A stretch of DNA of 15,866 nucleotides, taken from NCBI GenBank assembly GCA_964430105.1, contig CAYSEF010000045.1, positions 1-15,866 on the forward strand. The letters run 5' to 3'. Position numbers and translations under genes: made by a program. This DNA comes from UMGS1696 sp964430105 (GTDB taxonomy: Bacteria > Bacillota > Clostridia > Oscillospirales > CAG-272). The notes beneath the pieces are model-generated. The model was not told the DNA's origin, did no database searches, and saw only the letters and a program-made list of their open reading frames with translations. Shown piece after piece: positions 7,958 to 13,464 of the stretch (its first letter is position 1; each line of letters starts with the position of its first letter).

Positions 7958-8531
7958 TTTTATATGCCTCCATCTCTTTTTTAATTCTTATTGTATTTCT
8001 CTGTATGATAGTACCTACGGTAGACACATTCATCCCGATTATGTCAGCAATTTCTGTATTCTGCATATTGAAATAATATTTCATAAGCATTATATCTTTA
8101 GCCGGCATTGGCAGAGCTTGAATCTTTTCGGTGACTATTTTTACCATTTCTTTCATTATAAAATCGTTCTCTACATTTACATCCGAAGCAGTTTCAGAAA
8201 TAAATCCCTCTCTGTCATTATTCTCTTTTTCCATGCTCAAAGAAATAAATTCAAACTTGTCTCTTTTATCGAGCATATCAAAACAAGTGCTTCTGGTATA
8301 TATAACGATTAAACGCTTTATTTCATCTTCATCAATTCCGATAAATTTATTTCGATATTTTATTATTTTTATAAATGTATTTCCAAGAGCATCTTCTGCA
8401 TCCTGATTGTTTCGCATGATTTTATATGCAATGGCTTTTACTTTAGATGAGTACTTTGAGTATAAGCTACTCACAATCTCTCGTTCATTTTCATCTTCAA
8501 TGTCATCAATAGCCATTAATATACTAATCAC
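7950..8531 (-). CDS. RNA polymerase sigma-70 family (ECF-type) sigma factor
   Basis: A 193-residue ECF-size sigma factor. Region 2 spans about residues 24-65 (YSSKVKAIAYKIMRNNQDAEDALGNTFIK, the usual DAED signature). Region 4 is at about 135-190 (IQALPMPAKDIMLMKYYFNM, then the HTH TEIADIIGMNVSTVGTIIQR). The start is GTG (8531-8529) with AGGAG 8 bases upstream; an ATG five codons in lacks its own SD. The gene overlaps a membrane anti-sigma gene by 8 bases, the usual layout for signal-responsive sigma factors. A sigma-A-like promoter (TTGACA, 18-base spacer, TGATATACT) lies just upstream. It may have driven the envelope genes on the far side of the IS, but no shared promoter element was identified. 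Confidence 0.9.
   Translation of the reverse strand: MISILMAIDDIEDENEREIVSSLYSKYSSKVKAIAYKIMRNNQDAEDALGNTFIKIIKYRNKFIGIDEDEIKRLIVIYTRSTCFDMLDKRDKFEFISLSMEKENNDREGFISETASDVNVENDFIMKEMVKIVTEKIQALPMPAKDIMLMKYYFNMQNTEIADIIGMNVSTVGTIIQRNTIRIKKEMEAYKND
8289..8307. repeat. 19-bp exact repeat, copy 2 (inside the sigma gene)
   Basis: Identical to 5389-5407. Here it encodes VIYTRS between regions 2 and 4 of the sigma factor. Confidence 0.6.
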
Positions 8532-8566
8532 AAAGTTTTCTCCTGTTCTTTTTGCTATATATAATT

Positions 8567-8596
8567 AGTATATCATGGATTCAAACGACATGTCAA
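8567..8596 (-). promoter_or_regulatory. Sigma-A-type promoter of the sigma/anti-sigma operon
   Basis: On the minus strand TTGACA (8596-8591) is followed after 18 bases by TATACT (8572-8567), with an extended TGa in front. Transcription would start near 8560, about 29 bases before the GTG start codon. Confidence 0.8.
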
Positions 8597-8600
8597 TGTA

Positions 8601-8636
8601 AAAATATATAGAAAAGTCTACTTTTTTATATATTTT
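8601..8636. repeat. 36-base near-perfect palindrome between divergent promoters
   Basis: Arms 8601-8617 and 8620-8636 are complementary at 17 of 17 positions if one G-T pair is allowed, with CT in the centre. It begins 4 bases beyond the -35 of the sigma promoter and ends 24 bases before the -35 of the opposite promoter. It could be an operator for both, or a bidirectional AT-rich terminator. Confidence 0.7.
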
Positions 8637-8660
8637 ATTTCATGAATTTGCAGATATTCA

Positions 8661-8690
8661 TTGACAAAATTATACTTTATATGATATGAT
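8661..8690 (+). promoter_or_regulatory. Plus-strand promoter without an obvious gene
   Basis: TTGACA (8661-8666), an 18-base spacer and TGaTATGAT (-10 at 8685-8690). It points into the 3' end of the minus-strand recombinase gene and no convincing plus-strand gene follows, so an antisense or short RNA is possible. Confidence 0.55.
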
Positions 8691-8739
8691 TTATGTAGTA
8701 TTTCCTAGCTTATTCAGGAATAATACACTTATTTTATCG

Positions 8740-8769
8740 TTGTCTCAAAAAGTAGACATATTGAGACAA
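8740..8769. repeat. Inverted repeat with TGTCT motifs beside the recombinase gene
   Basis: TTGTCTCAA (8740-8748) and TTGAGACAA (8761-8769) are perfect 9-bp inverted arms around 12 bases that contain a further TGTCT (minus strand). It begins 4 bases beyond the recombinase stop. Repeated TGTCT-type half sites fit a resolvase binding site; a weak terminator is the alternative. Confidence 0.5.
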
Positions 8770-8772
8770 AAC

Positions 8773-9383
8773 TCAGCGTTTTCTGCGTTTAGTCAGTTCA
8801 AGTTCTTTTACTCGTCTGTAAAAAGTTGCCTTGCATATATTATATTTCTGCAAAATCTCCTCCAGTGGGATTTCTTTTTTGCCCATTGCTCAACTTCTTT
8901 GATAAAATCCTCCGAGACTTCTTTTACAGGGCGACCAAATTTTACACCCTTGGCTTTTGCCGCCGCAATACCAGCAGCTTGACGAGATCGAATGTTTTCA
9001 CGCTCATTTTCTGCCACAAAAGATAAAAGCTGCAAAACCATATCACTTATAAACGTCCCTAAAAGATTTTTATCCCTTCTGGTATCGAGCAGCGGCATAT
9101 CAATCACGACAATATCAACTTTTTTCTCTTTCGTAATGATACGCCATTGATTTTGAATTTCCTCGTAATTACGTCCCAAACGGTCAATGCTGAGGATATA
9201 CAATGTATCGCCTTCCCTTAATCGTTTGATGAGTTTTTTATAATTCGGGCGGTTGAAATCTTTTCCTGACTGTTTATCAATAAATATTTGTGATCTTGGA
9301 ACATCCACTTTTTCCATAGCTATTATTTGCCGATCCTCATTCTGATCTTGTGCCGAAACTCGGACATACCCAAATACTGCCAT
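8773..9383 (-). pseudogene. Small serine recombinase (resolvase/invertase) split across two frames at A_AAA_AAG
   Basis: The zero frame from ATG 9383 (SD AGGAGG 6 bases upstream) encodes the catalytic domain: YVRVS with nucleophile Ser10 and Arg8, then SIDRLGRN, then the long helix ending RQAAGIAAAKAKGVKFGRP. In this frame the protein ends at 8808 with an unrelated tail. The -1 frame, entered at 8874, instead encodes EIPLEEILQKYNICKATFYR then RVKELELTKRRKR and a stop at 8773-8775. That is the expected C-terminal helix-turn-helix. The switch lies exactly at A_AAA_AAG in phase (8880-8874 on the minus strand). Either one A was lost from a run of seven, leaving a catalytic domain without DNA binding, or -1 frameshifting yields a normal protein of about 203 residues. 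Both products could also exist. If functional it would resolve or invert DNA at a nearby site. Confidence 0.85.
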
Positions 9384-9419
9384 ACATAACCTCCTGACTT
9401 TTTCTAAATTATTGTAAAC

Positions 9420-9447
9420 AAAAAAGAGCCTTCGTATCGGGAAGCTC
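9420..9447 (-). terminator. Minus-strand terminator or attenuator upstream of the recombinase
   Basis: On the minus strand GAGCTTC pairs with GAAgGCTC (a G-T pair or bulge) and is followed by T6 (complement of 9420-9425). It lies between the recombinase ATG and a gene-free stretch, so it either stops incoming transcription or attenuates the recombinase mRNA. Confidence 0.6.
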
Positions 9448-9624
9448 CTGCAAAATTATATTATTCTTTTCATCATCTCACAAGGCGTGTTATATATACT
9501 GTAAACACAAATTGTGAAACGTCTTATATGGTAACCTAAATTACTCAACTGTCATCCGAACAGACTGCGCGTGAGCCAATACGATTGTTTTAAACACAAT
9601 TTTGAATCATCTTCTGCAAACTCC

Positions 9625-9653
9625 TTGATTTATATTTTCCCGAATGATATAAT
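9625..9653 (+). promoter_or_regulatory. Upstream abi promoter P1
   Basis: TTGATT (9625-9630), a 17-base spacer, and TGaTATAAT with the -10 at 9648-9653. It shares GAATGATATAAT with P2. The transcript would begin near 9660, about 180 bases before the abi start codon, leaving room for a small RNA. Confidence 0.6.
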
Positions 9654-9659
9654 CTATTC

Positions 9660-9730
9660 GTAAATAATACGCAGGGAAACTGCATATGATATAACGGCAG
9701 AAAGGCATTAATTATATATTCCCAAAGGTA
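9660..9730 (+). ncRNA. Candidate small structured RNA between the two abi promoters
   Basis: No ORF is visible. GCAG (9671-9674) can pair with CTGC (9680-9683) around GGAAA, and GGGAA (9674-9678) is complementary to TTCCC (9719-9723), which would give a pseudoknot-like fold. I recall that Abi_2-type genes can be preceded by conserved structured RNAs, but could not verify this here. Speculative. Confidence 0.25.
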
Positions 9731-9759
9731 TTGACATTTACCGTGTGGAATGATATAAT
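9731..9759 (+). promoter_or_regulatory. Consensus sigma-A promoter P2 of the abi gene
   Basis: TTGACA (9731-9736), exactly 17 bases, TATAAT (9754-9759), plus an extended TGa. Both hexamers are perfect consensus, the strongest promoter in the window. The start site is expected near 9766, giving a leader of about 71 bases. Confidence 0.85.
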
Positions 9760-9764
9760 ATCAT
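9750..9764. promoter_or_regulatory. Perfect palindrome over the P2 -10 box (possible operator)
   Basis: ATGATATAATATCAT is a 7+1+7 perfect palindrome covering the -10 hexamer of P2. Its position would allow a bound repressor to block the promoter. AT-rich promoters give such palindromes by chance at times. Confidence 0.4.
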
Positions 9765-9782
9765 TGCTGAAATGCCAGTTTG

Positions 9783-9827
9783 TCCTCCGGTGTCCTTCGG
9801 GTCCGGGGGCTTTCTTATTGCGGAGGA
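9783..9827 (+). promoter_or_regulatory. abi leader with competing hairpins (terminator-like versus SD-sequestering)
   Basis: CCTCCGG (9784-9790) can pair with CCGGGGG (9803-9809), enclosing CC-TTCG-GG with a stable UUCG tetraloop, followed by CTTTCTTATT. The same bases, TCCTCCG (9783-9789), are perfectly complementary to CGGAGGA (9821-9827), which contains the abi SD. The folds exclude each other: one frees the SD but resembles a weak terminator, the other hides the SD. Confidence 0.6.
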
Positions 9828-9836
9828 TTATACATA

Positions 9837-10889
9837 ATGTCGGACAAGGAATATAAAACATATCGTCAGTTGATTACGATTCTGCGTGACAGAGGGATGG
9901 ATATAAAGAAAGGTTCTCAGGGTTCCCGTGCGATGGAAATTCTGGAACAGGAGAATTTTTATAACGTCATAAACGGGTACAAGGATTTGTTTTTAGACCC
10001 TGCTTCTACCCCTGCCGCGGAAAAATATAAAGCCGGAACTACCTTTAACGAAGTGTACGCACTGTACAGCTTCGACCGTGATGTGCGGCATATTTATCTC
10101 AAGTATCTGCTGAAAGTTGAGAACACATTCAAGACGGTTCTTTCCCATGAATTTTCAGCGGTATACGGTCACGATAATTATCTGAAACTTGAAAATTTTG
10201 AGATCGGTCCATCTCCCGATCAGAAAGTATTGAAACGGATCGCAAGTATTAATCACCTTGATATAAGAAGTGATTTGCCGAAGATTCAGAAGCTGAGTTC
10301 CGAAGAAAACATTGGCTCTGTTATCAAACTGATCGGAGATATACAGCAGGAAATTGCACGGCAGATGAGCAAGCATCATCAAGTGGTTACTCACTATATG
10401 TCGCAGTATGGATATATCCCGCTTTGGGTGCTGGTCAATGTCCTTACGTTCGGCAAGATCACAACTTTCTACAGCCTTATGAAGTCCAATGATAAGATGA
10501 CTGTGGCTCGGAAATTCGGTGTACAGAGTGCTGAACTTCATAAATACATGGATATGTGCAGCTTGGCTCGAAATAAGTGCGCTCATGATGAACGATTTTT
10601 TGATATCAAATTCCGCAAGAATCTGCATACACGCAGTATCGCAAATTTCAATGTACTCAATCTTTCCAGAGATGCAAGCGGTTCGTATCCGTCCGGCATC
10701 AATGATGCGTATGCCGTTGCGATCATATTCGCAATGATTCTGAATAAATCCGATATCAAGGAATTTGTTTCTTCGATGAACGGTGCTTTCCGTAAGCTGT
10801 CCAAGCAGTTATCAACGATTTCGATTGATGACGTGATGCAGATTATGGGGTATCCGACAACATGGGAAAATCTGACGAAACTGAGATGA
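9837..10889 (+). CDS. Abi_2 family (AbiD/AbiF-type) abortive-infection HEPN protein
   Basis: Start chosen at ATG 9837, with GGAGG 10 bases upstream; extending to a TTG at 9780 would run through the leader hairpin. The 350-residue product has Abi_2 landmarks in order: FYNVINGYKDLF (about 41-52), FNEVYALYSFDRDVRHIYL (about 70-88), an amphipathic helix (KYLLKVENTFKTVLSHEFS), YIPLWVLVNVLTFGKITTFY (about 192-211) and the HEPN Rx4H motif RNKCAH with R245 and H250. HEPN proteins of this type are generally RNases; AbiD/AbiF proteins abort phage infection, and the toxin must be held inactive in normal growth. No protein antitoxin is adjacent. Control may lie in the upstream region, which has two promoters, a palindrome over the -10 and a foldable leader. 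It converges on the relaxase gene and ends at a terminator at 11017-11054. Confidence 0.9.
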   Translation: MSDKEYKTYRQLITILRDRGMDIKKGSQGSRAMEILEQENFYNVINGYKDLFLDPASTPAAEKYKAGTTFNEVYALYSFDRDVRHIYLKYLLKVENTFKTVLSHEFSAVYGHDNYLKLENFEIGPSPDQKVLKRIASINHLDIRSDLPKIQKLSSEENIGSVIKLIGDIQQEIARQMSKHHQVVTHYMSQYGYIPLWVLVNVLTFGKITTFYSLMKSNDKMTVARKFGVQSAELHKYMDMCSLARNKCAHDERFFDIKFRKNLHTRSIANFNVLNLSRDASGSYPSGINDAYAVAIIFAMILNKSDIKEFVSSMNGAFRKLSKQLSTISIDDVMQIMGYPTTWENLTKLR

Positions 10890-10907
10890 ATACGGTTCTG
10901 CAAAGTT

Positions 10908-11011
10908 GGGGCAAGCAGGGTCTTTGGTGCTCCAAACACAATATTTCTCAGGGCAAGCATCCCTGAAACCCTTTGATCGCAGAAAAATCTGCGGCTGCAC
11001 TCCTACGGAGT
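10908..11011. other. Gene-free stretch with four consecutive hairpins and a 9-bp direct repeat (candidate oriT or 3' RNA)
   Basis: Between the abi stop and the relaxase 3' end lie TTTGG-tgct-CCAAA (10923-10936), TCAGGG-caagcat-CCCTGA (10948-10966), CGCAGA-aaaa-TCTGCG (10978-10993) and ACTCC-tac-GGAGT (10999-11011). GGGCAAGCA is repeated at 10909-10917 and 10951-10959. Dense perfect inverted repeats beside a relaxase gene suggest an origin of transfer. Alternatively this is a structured 3' end of the abi transcript. Confidence 0.5.
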
Positions 11012-11016
11012 TTATA

Positions 11017-11054
11017 GCATGAGCGTCATTACCAGCGTTCATGCTTTTTCTTTT
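11017..11054 (+). terminator. Intrinsic terminator of the abi gene
   Basis: GCATGAGCG (11017-11025) pairs with CGTTCATGC (11036-11044), with one G-T pair, followed by TTTTTCTTTT. It overlaps the last codons of the convergent relaxase gene. Confidence 0.75.
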
Positions 11055-12447
11055 GCTCATTATGATTCACCTCTTCCCTCTCCAGCATCCTGTCAATGTT
11101 CGATTTATGAAGCAGCAACACCTTCATTTCATCACGGGCAGTCCGGTATTCCGCATACGCCGCTTTCTTTTTCGACAGCAGATCGGCGTACTCTGCCTGC
11201 AAGGATTTCACCGTGGGCAGCTTCGTCATGCCTGATTCGTCAAAGGCTTTCTTCGATGCCTTGTGGAGCAGAATATCGCTCTCATGCTCGGCAAGAAACT
11301 TTTTTGAGTAGCCGGATTTGCGATATGCGGTGTAAACATCCCGTGTCTTTGAATAATTGATGATGTGCGTTTTCAGCACGGCAATCTCCGCCATGCGCTT
11401 TTCCGCTGACTTAATTTCATCGGATAGTCGATTATACTTTTCCGTCGCATCGGCGGCTTTCTGCTTCAGCACATCATAGTTTATCAAGCCATGCTCACGC
11501 AGATAATTCACCGTCTGCGCCATCTGCTTGATGTTGAATTTCTTCGCCCAATTTATATAGCCTGCGCCTTTGCCCTCACCCATTTTTCGTTGGATGTCAA
11601 TGAGCAGAGAATCCTTCTGCGGTGCAAGCGGATCGCGCTTTTTCCTCGGCGTATGCTGACGTTCGCCGGAGAGAACCGCACGAATATCCGCTTCGGTGTA
11701 GCCTTTGCCGAGGGAGTTCATGCGGATGGAATTTTTGCAGTCGGAGTGTCGGAAGGTGATGTTCTTACCACGGCGAACGTAGGTATATCCGAATTCGTTC
11801 AGCGTTTGCAGAAAGGCATCAAAATCGGCCGGCTGTTTCGCCAGTATATCGTCAATAGCAACTCTGAGCAGTTCCCGGTGGGATGGCTTCTTCTTATCTC
11901 CCAGCCATTTGTCGTAAGTGCTGTGGGTGTACCGTTTCGGATTTTCAATGATCGACAGTCCGTGTTCCAGACAAATGATGTCACTTAATCGTCCGACAGC
12001 TCTGCCTGAACCGAGGAAGTCTTTGAATTTTCGTGTACAGTCCAGTGTGGTGGAATTGAAAATGATGTGGTTATGAATGTGTTTTTTGTCGATGTGTGTA
12101 CAGACAATAAACGCGTGATTTCCTTTCATAAAACGCATGGCAAGTTCGTAGCCGATTTGGTTGGCTTCTTTGGGCGTGACTTCTCCGGGTTTGAATGACT
12201 GGCGAATTTGATAGGCGATCACATCACTTTTCTGCTCCCTTCCCGAACGGATGCTGTATTCACGCTTCGATAATGCAAATTCCGCTGCCGCTGTTGTGGG
12301 ATCACATTCGTATGTGGAAATATATTCTCCATTTGCGGTTTTGTCTTTATTGGCAGAGTAGTCGATGCGTTCACCAAGGCATTGCAGGATGGACTTCCCT
12401 TTCAGATGGTGCATGGGAATGATTCGTGTTGTGGCGATTGGCTTCAC
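11029..12447 (-). CDS. MobP-type relaxase/mobilization nuclease
   Basis: A roughly 470-residue relaxase. The N-terminal catalytic region carries the candidate nicking Tyr in RIDYSANKDKT (Y30 if counted from the GTG at 12447) and the metal-binding three-histidine motif HIDKKHIHNHIIFN (about residues 118-131). The region beyond residue 330 is charged and helical (coiled-coil-like), ending KKKHERW. It would nick oriT and lead one strand into a recipient cell using another element's transfer machinery; no type IV secretion genes are here. The start is uncertain. The GTG at 12447 overlaps the only good SD (GGAGG, 12451-12447) and so cannot use it. That SD sits 8 bases before ATC (12438), where relatives would begin with M-ATTR, and the first ATG is at 12414. 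The gene is converged on by abi. Confidence 0.88.
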   Translation of the reverse strand: MKPIATTRIIPMHHLKGKSILQCLGERIDYSANKDKTANGEYISTYECDPTTAAAEFALSKREYSIRSGREQKSDVIAYQIRQSFKPGEVTPKEANQIGYELAMRFMKGNHAFIVCTHIDKKHIHNHIIFNSTTLDCTRKFKDFLGSGRAVGRLSDIICLEHGLSIIENPKRYTHSTYDKWLGDKKKPSHRELLRVAIDDILAKQPADFDAFLQTLNEFGYTYVRRGKNITFRHSDCKNSIRMNSLGKGYTEADIRAVLSGERQHTPRKKRDPLAPQKDSLLIDIQRKMGEGKGAGYINWAKKFNIKQMAQTVNYLREHGLINYDVLKQKAADATEKYNRLSDEIKSAEKRMAEIAVLKTHIINYSKTRDVYTAYRKSGYSKKFLAEHESDILLHKASKKAFDESGMTKLPTVKSLQAEYADLLSKKKAAYAEYRTARDEMKVLLLHKSNIDRMLEREEVNHNEQKKKHERW

Positions 12448-12486
12448 CTCCGGTTATGAATTTCTTATGAAGTGATATTGAACAAC

Positions 12487-12522
12487 AAAAAAACGAGAGC
12501 AGGAAAGATTTCCAAGCTCTCG
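12487..12522 (-). terminator. Strong hairpin terminator between zinc-ribbon gene and relaxase
   Basis: CGAGAGC (12494-12500) pairs with GCTCTCG (12516-12522), with inner GGAAA/TTTCC. The minus strand continues with T7 (complement of 12487-12493); the plus side has CTTTTGCGTTTTT, so it may work both ways. It stands only 36 bases from the relaxase SD. Confidence 0.85.
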
Positions 12523-12544
12523 CTTTTGCGTTTTTCTGTTGATT

Positions 12545-12766
12545 TTATTTGTTGTCATTTTCCTTATACCGTATCACCGGCACTTGCTTGGTGTGCGGTC
12601 TTTTGCCTTTCTTTACACGTTTCAGACAGAAGACCATATCGCCGGTACGTTCAAAATATCCGTCATGCCTGCTCCAACTCATACCACATTTGCAGTGCTG
12701 TAAGCCAATAAATTGCTGTTTCATCTTCCGTCCGCAGTTTGGACAGACCTTATTGCTCTTGCCCAT
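12545..12766 (-). CDS. Small zinc-ribbon protein of a mobile element
   Basis: Start chosen at ATG 12766, where GGAG stands 6 bases upstream; an upstream ATG at 12778 would include that SD. The 73-residue product has a CPNC then CKC zinc-binding pattern (CX2C-X13-CXC), followed by GMSWSRHDGYFERTGDMVFCL and a basic C-terminal tail. Proteins of this kind are found among small accessory genes in clostridial conjugative and mobilizable elements; the function is unknown, DNA or RNA binding being likely. It is flanked by hairpin terminators on both sides, so it is probably a separate transcription unit within the mobilization module. Confidence 0.7.
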   Translation of the reverse strand: MGKSNKVCPNCGRKMKQQFIGLQHCKCGMSWSRHDGYFERTGDMVFCLKRVKKGKRPHTKQVPVIRYKENDNK

Positions 12767-12824
12767 TTGCATCTCCATTTACGATCTTATGAGTTATATT
12801 ATACCATACAATTATGAAAATTTC

Positions 12825-12867
12825 GATAGAAAACAGCGGTAGATCATAAATCCACCGCTTTTCTATC
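12825..12867. terminator. Bidirectional hairpin terminator after the CD1845-type gene
   Basis: GATAGAAAA (12825-12833) pairs with TTTTCTATC (12859-12867), and inside it GCGGT pairs with ACCGC and GAT with ATC. T-rich arms lie on both outer sides of the GC-rich core. It starts directly at the stop codon of the minus-strand gene ending at 12868. Confidence 0.65.
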
Positions 12868-13170
12868 TCAATATACAACATCCCACACAAACTGCGCCAT
12901 CACTTCCGCCAGTACCACCAGCTTCACCGCAAGCATCGGGATACCGTAGGGACTGATAAGGAAAGCAATCACCAGCATCACGATCCCCTGCGGCACCGAT
13001 ACCCATATCATGCCAAGAATAGAGAGAACGAACAGCACACCGCTTGCAAGTCCGAATATCCACTCCGCCATGCAGAGCAGTCCGGAGCAAATCCAAAACA
13101 CGATTTTCAGAAACAGCAGAATCGGCAGAAACAGAATCCGAAACGGCAGCATTACGAGAAATCTAAGCAT
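12868..13170 (-). CDS. CD1845-family small membrane protein
   Basis: Start chosen at ATG 13170 with GGAGG 8 bases upstream; a longer reading from 13236 lacks an SD. The 100-residue product is almost entirely hydrophobic, with about three membrane segments. It has the C-terminal phrase FLISPYGIPMLAVKLVVLAE, which resembles the CD1845 family of Tn916/Tn1549-like conjugative elements (where SPxGLPM is usual). The role is unknown; it accompanies mobilization genes. Neighbours are the truncated mobC upstream and the zinc-ribbon gene downstream, all on the same strand. Confidence 0.7.
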   Translation of the reverse strand: MLRFLVMLPFRILFLPILLFLKIVFWICSGLLCMAEWIFGLASGVLFVLSILGMIWVSVPQGIVMLVIAFLISPYGIPMLAVKLVVLAEVMAQFVWDVVY

Positions 13171-13245
13171 ATATTTTACCTCCAGTCTTTGTAAGAATAG
13201 GATACCATGTTTTTTGGCTTCCCGCAAGGATGTCAATCCCCATTT

Positions 13246-13464
13246 TCACAACGCTGAAAGTCTGTTCAATATCTCATTCGCCGCCTGCCACAAGCGTTCA
13301 TGATTTTGGAGTATATCATCCAAATCCTCACCGTACAATCGCCCCGTTTGGTTCATTCTTTTGGCAATCTGATTCAAATTGTTGCTTGACCGCCGCAGAA
13401 GTGAGATCATTTCCTTCAATTCGGGTAAATCCAGCTTCAATTGGCTTGTCACCTTCGCAGCCAC
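13246..13464 (-). pseudogene. 5'-truncated mobC (relaxosome accessory protein)
   Basis: The 72 codons match the C-terminal half of MobC-type relaxosome proteins: LDLPELKEMISLLRRSSNNLNQIAKRMNQTGRLYGEDLDDI, then LWQAANEIL. Full members are usually about 100-120 residues, with an N-terminal ribbon-helix-helix DNA-binding part. Here the first possible codon is a GTG without SD, preceded two codons earlier by an in-frame TAG, so the DNA-binding half is missing. The remaining segment overlaps, in another frame, the end of a small membrane protein whose 5' part has a good SD. A deletion that joined two genes best explains this. MobC helps the relaxase open oriT, so mobilization may be impaired unless another MobC is supplied. 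Confidence 0.75.

Noticed and set aside
8686..8982. A plus-strand protein gene downstream of the 8661 promoter
   Set aside because: No SD, and it is antisense to the conserved recombinase coding sequence; the composition looks like a shadow frame.
9489..9500. GTTATATATAC near 9489 as a third copy of the 19-bp repeat
   Set aside because: Only 11 AT-rich bases are shared, which is not convincing above chance.
10909..10959. GGGCAAGCA repeats as a CRISPR array
   Set aside because: Only two 9-base copies, no regular spacer pattern and no cas genes.
10995..11012. CACTCCTACGGAG resembles the conserved 16S rRNA region around position 340
   Set aside because: Only about a dozen bases match and the flanks do not continue as rRNA; the bases are explained by a 5-bp hairpin.
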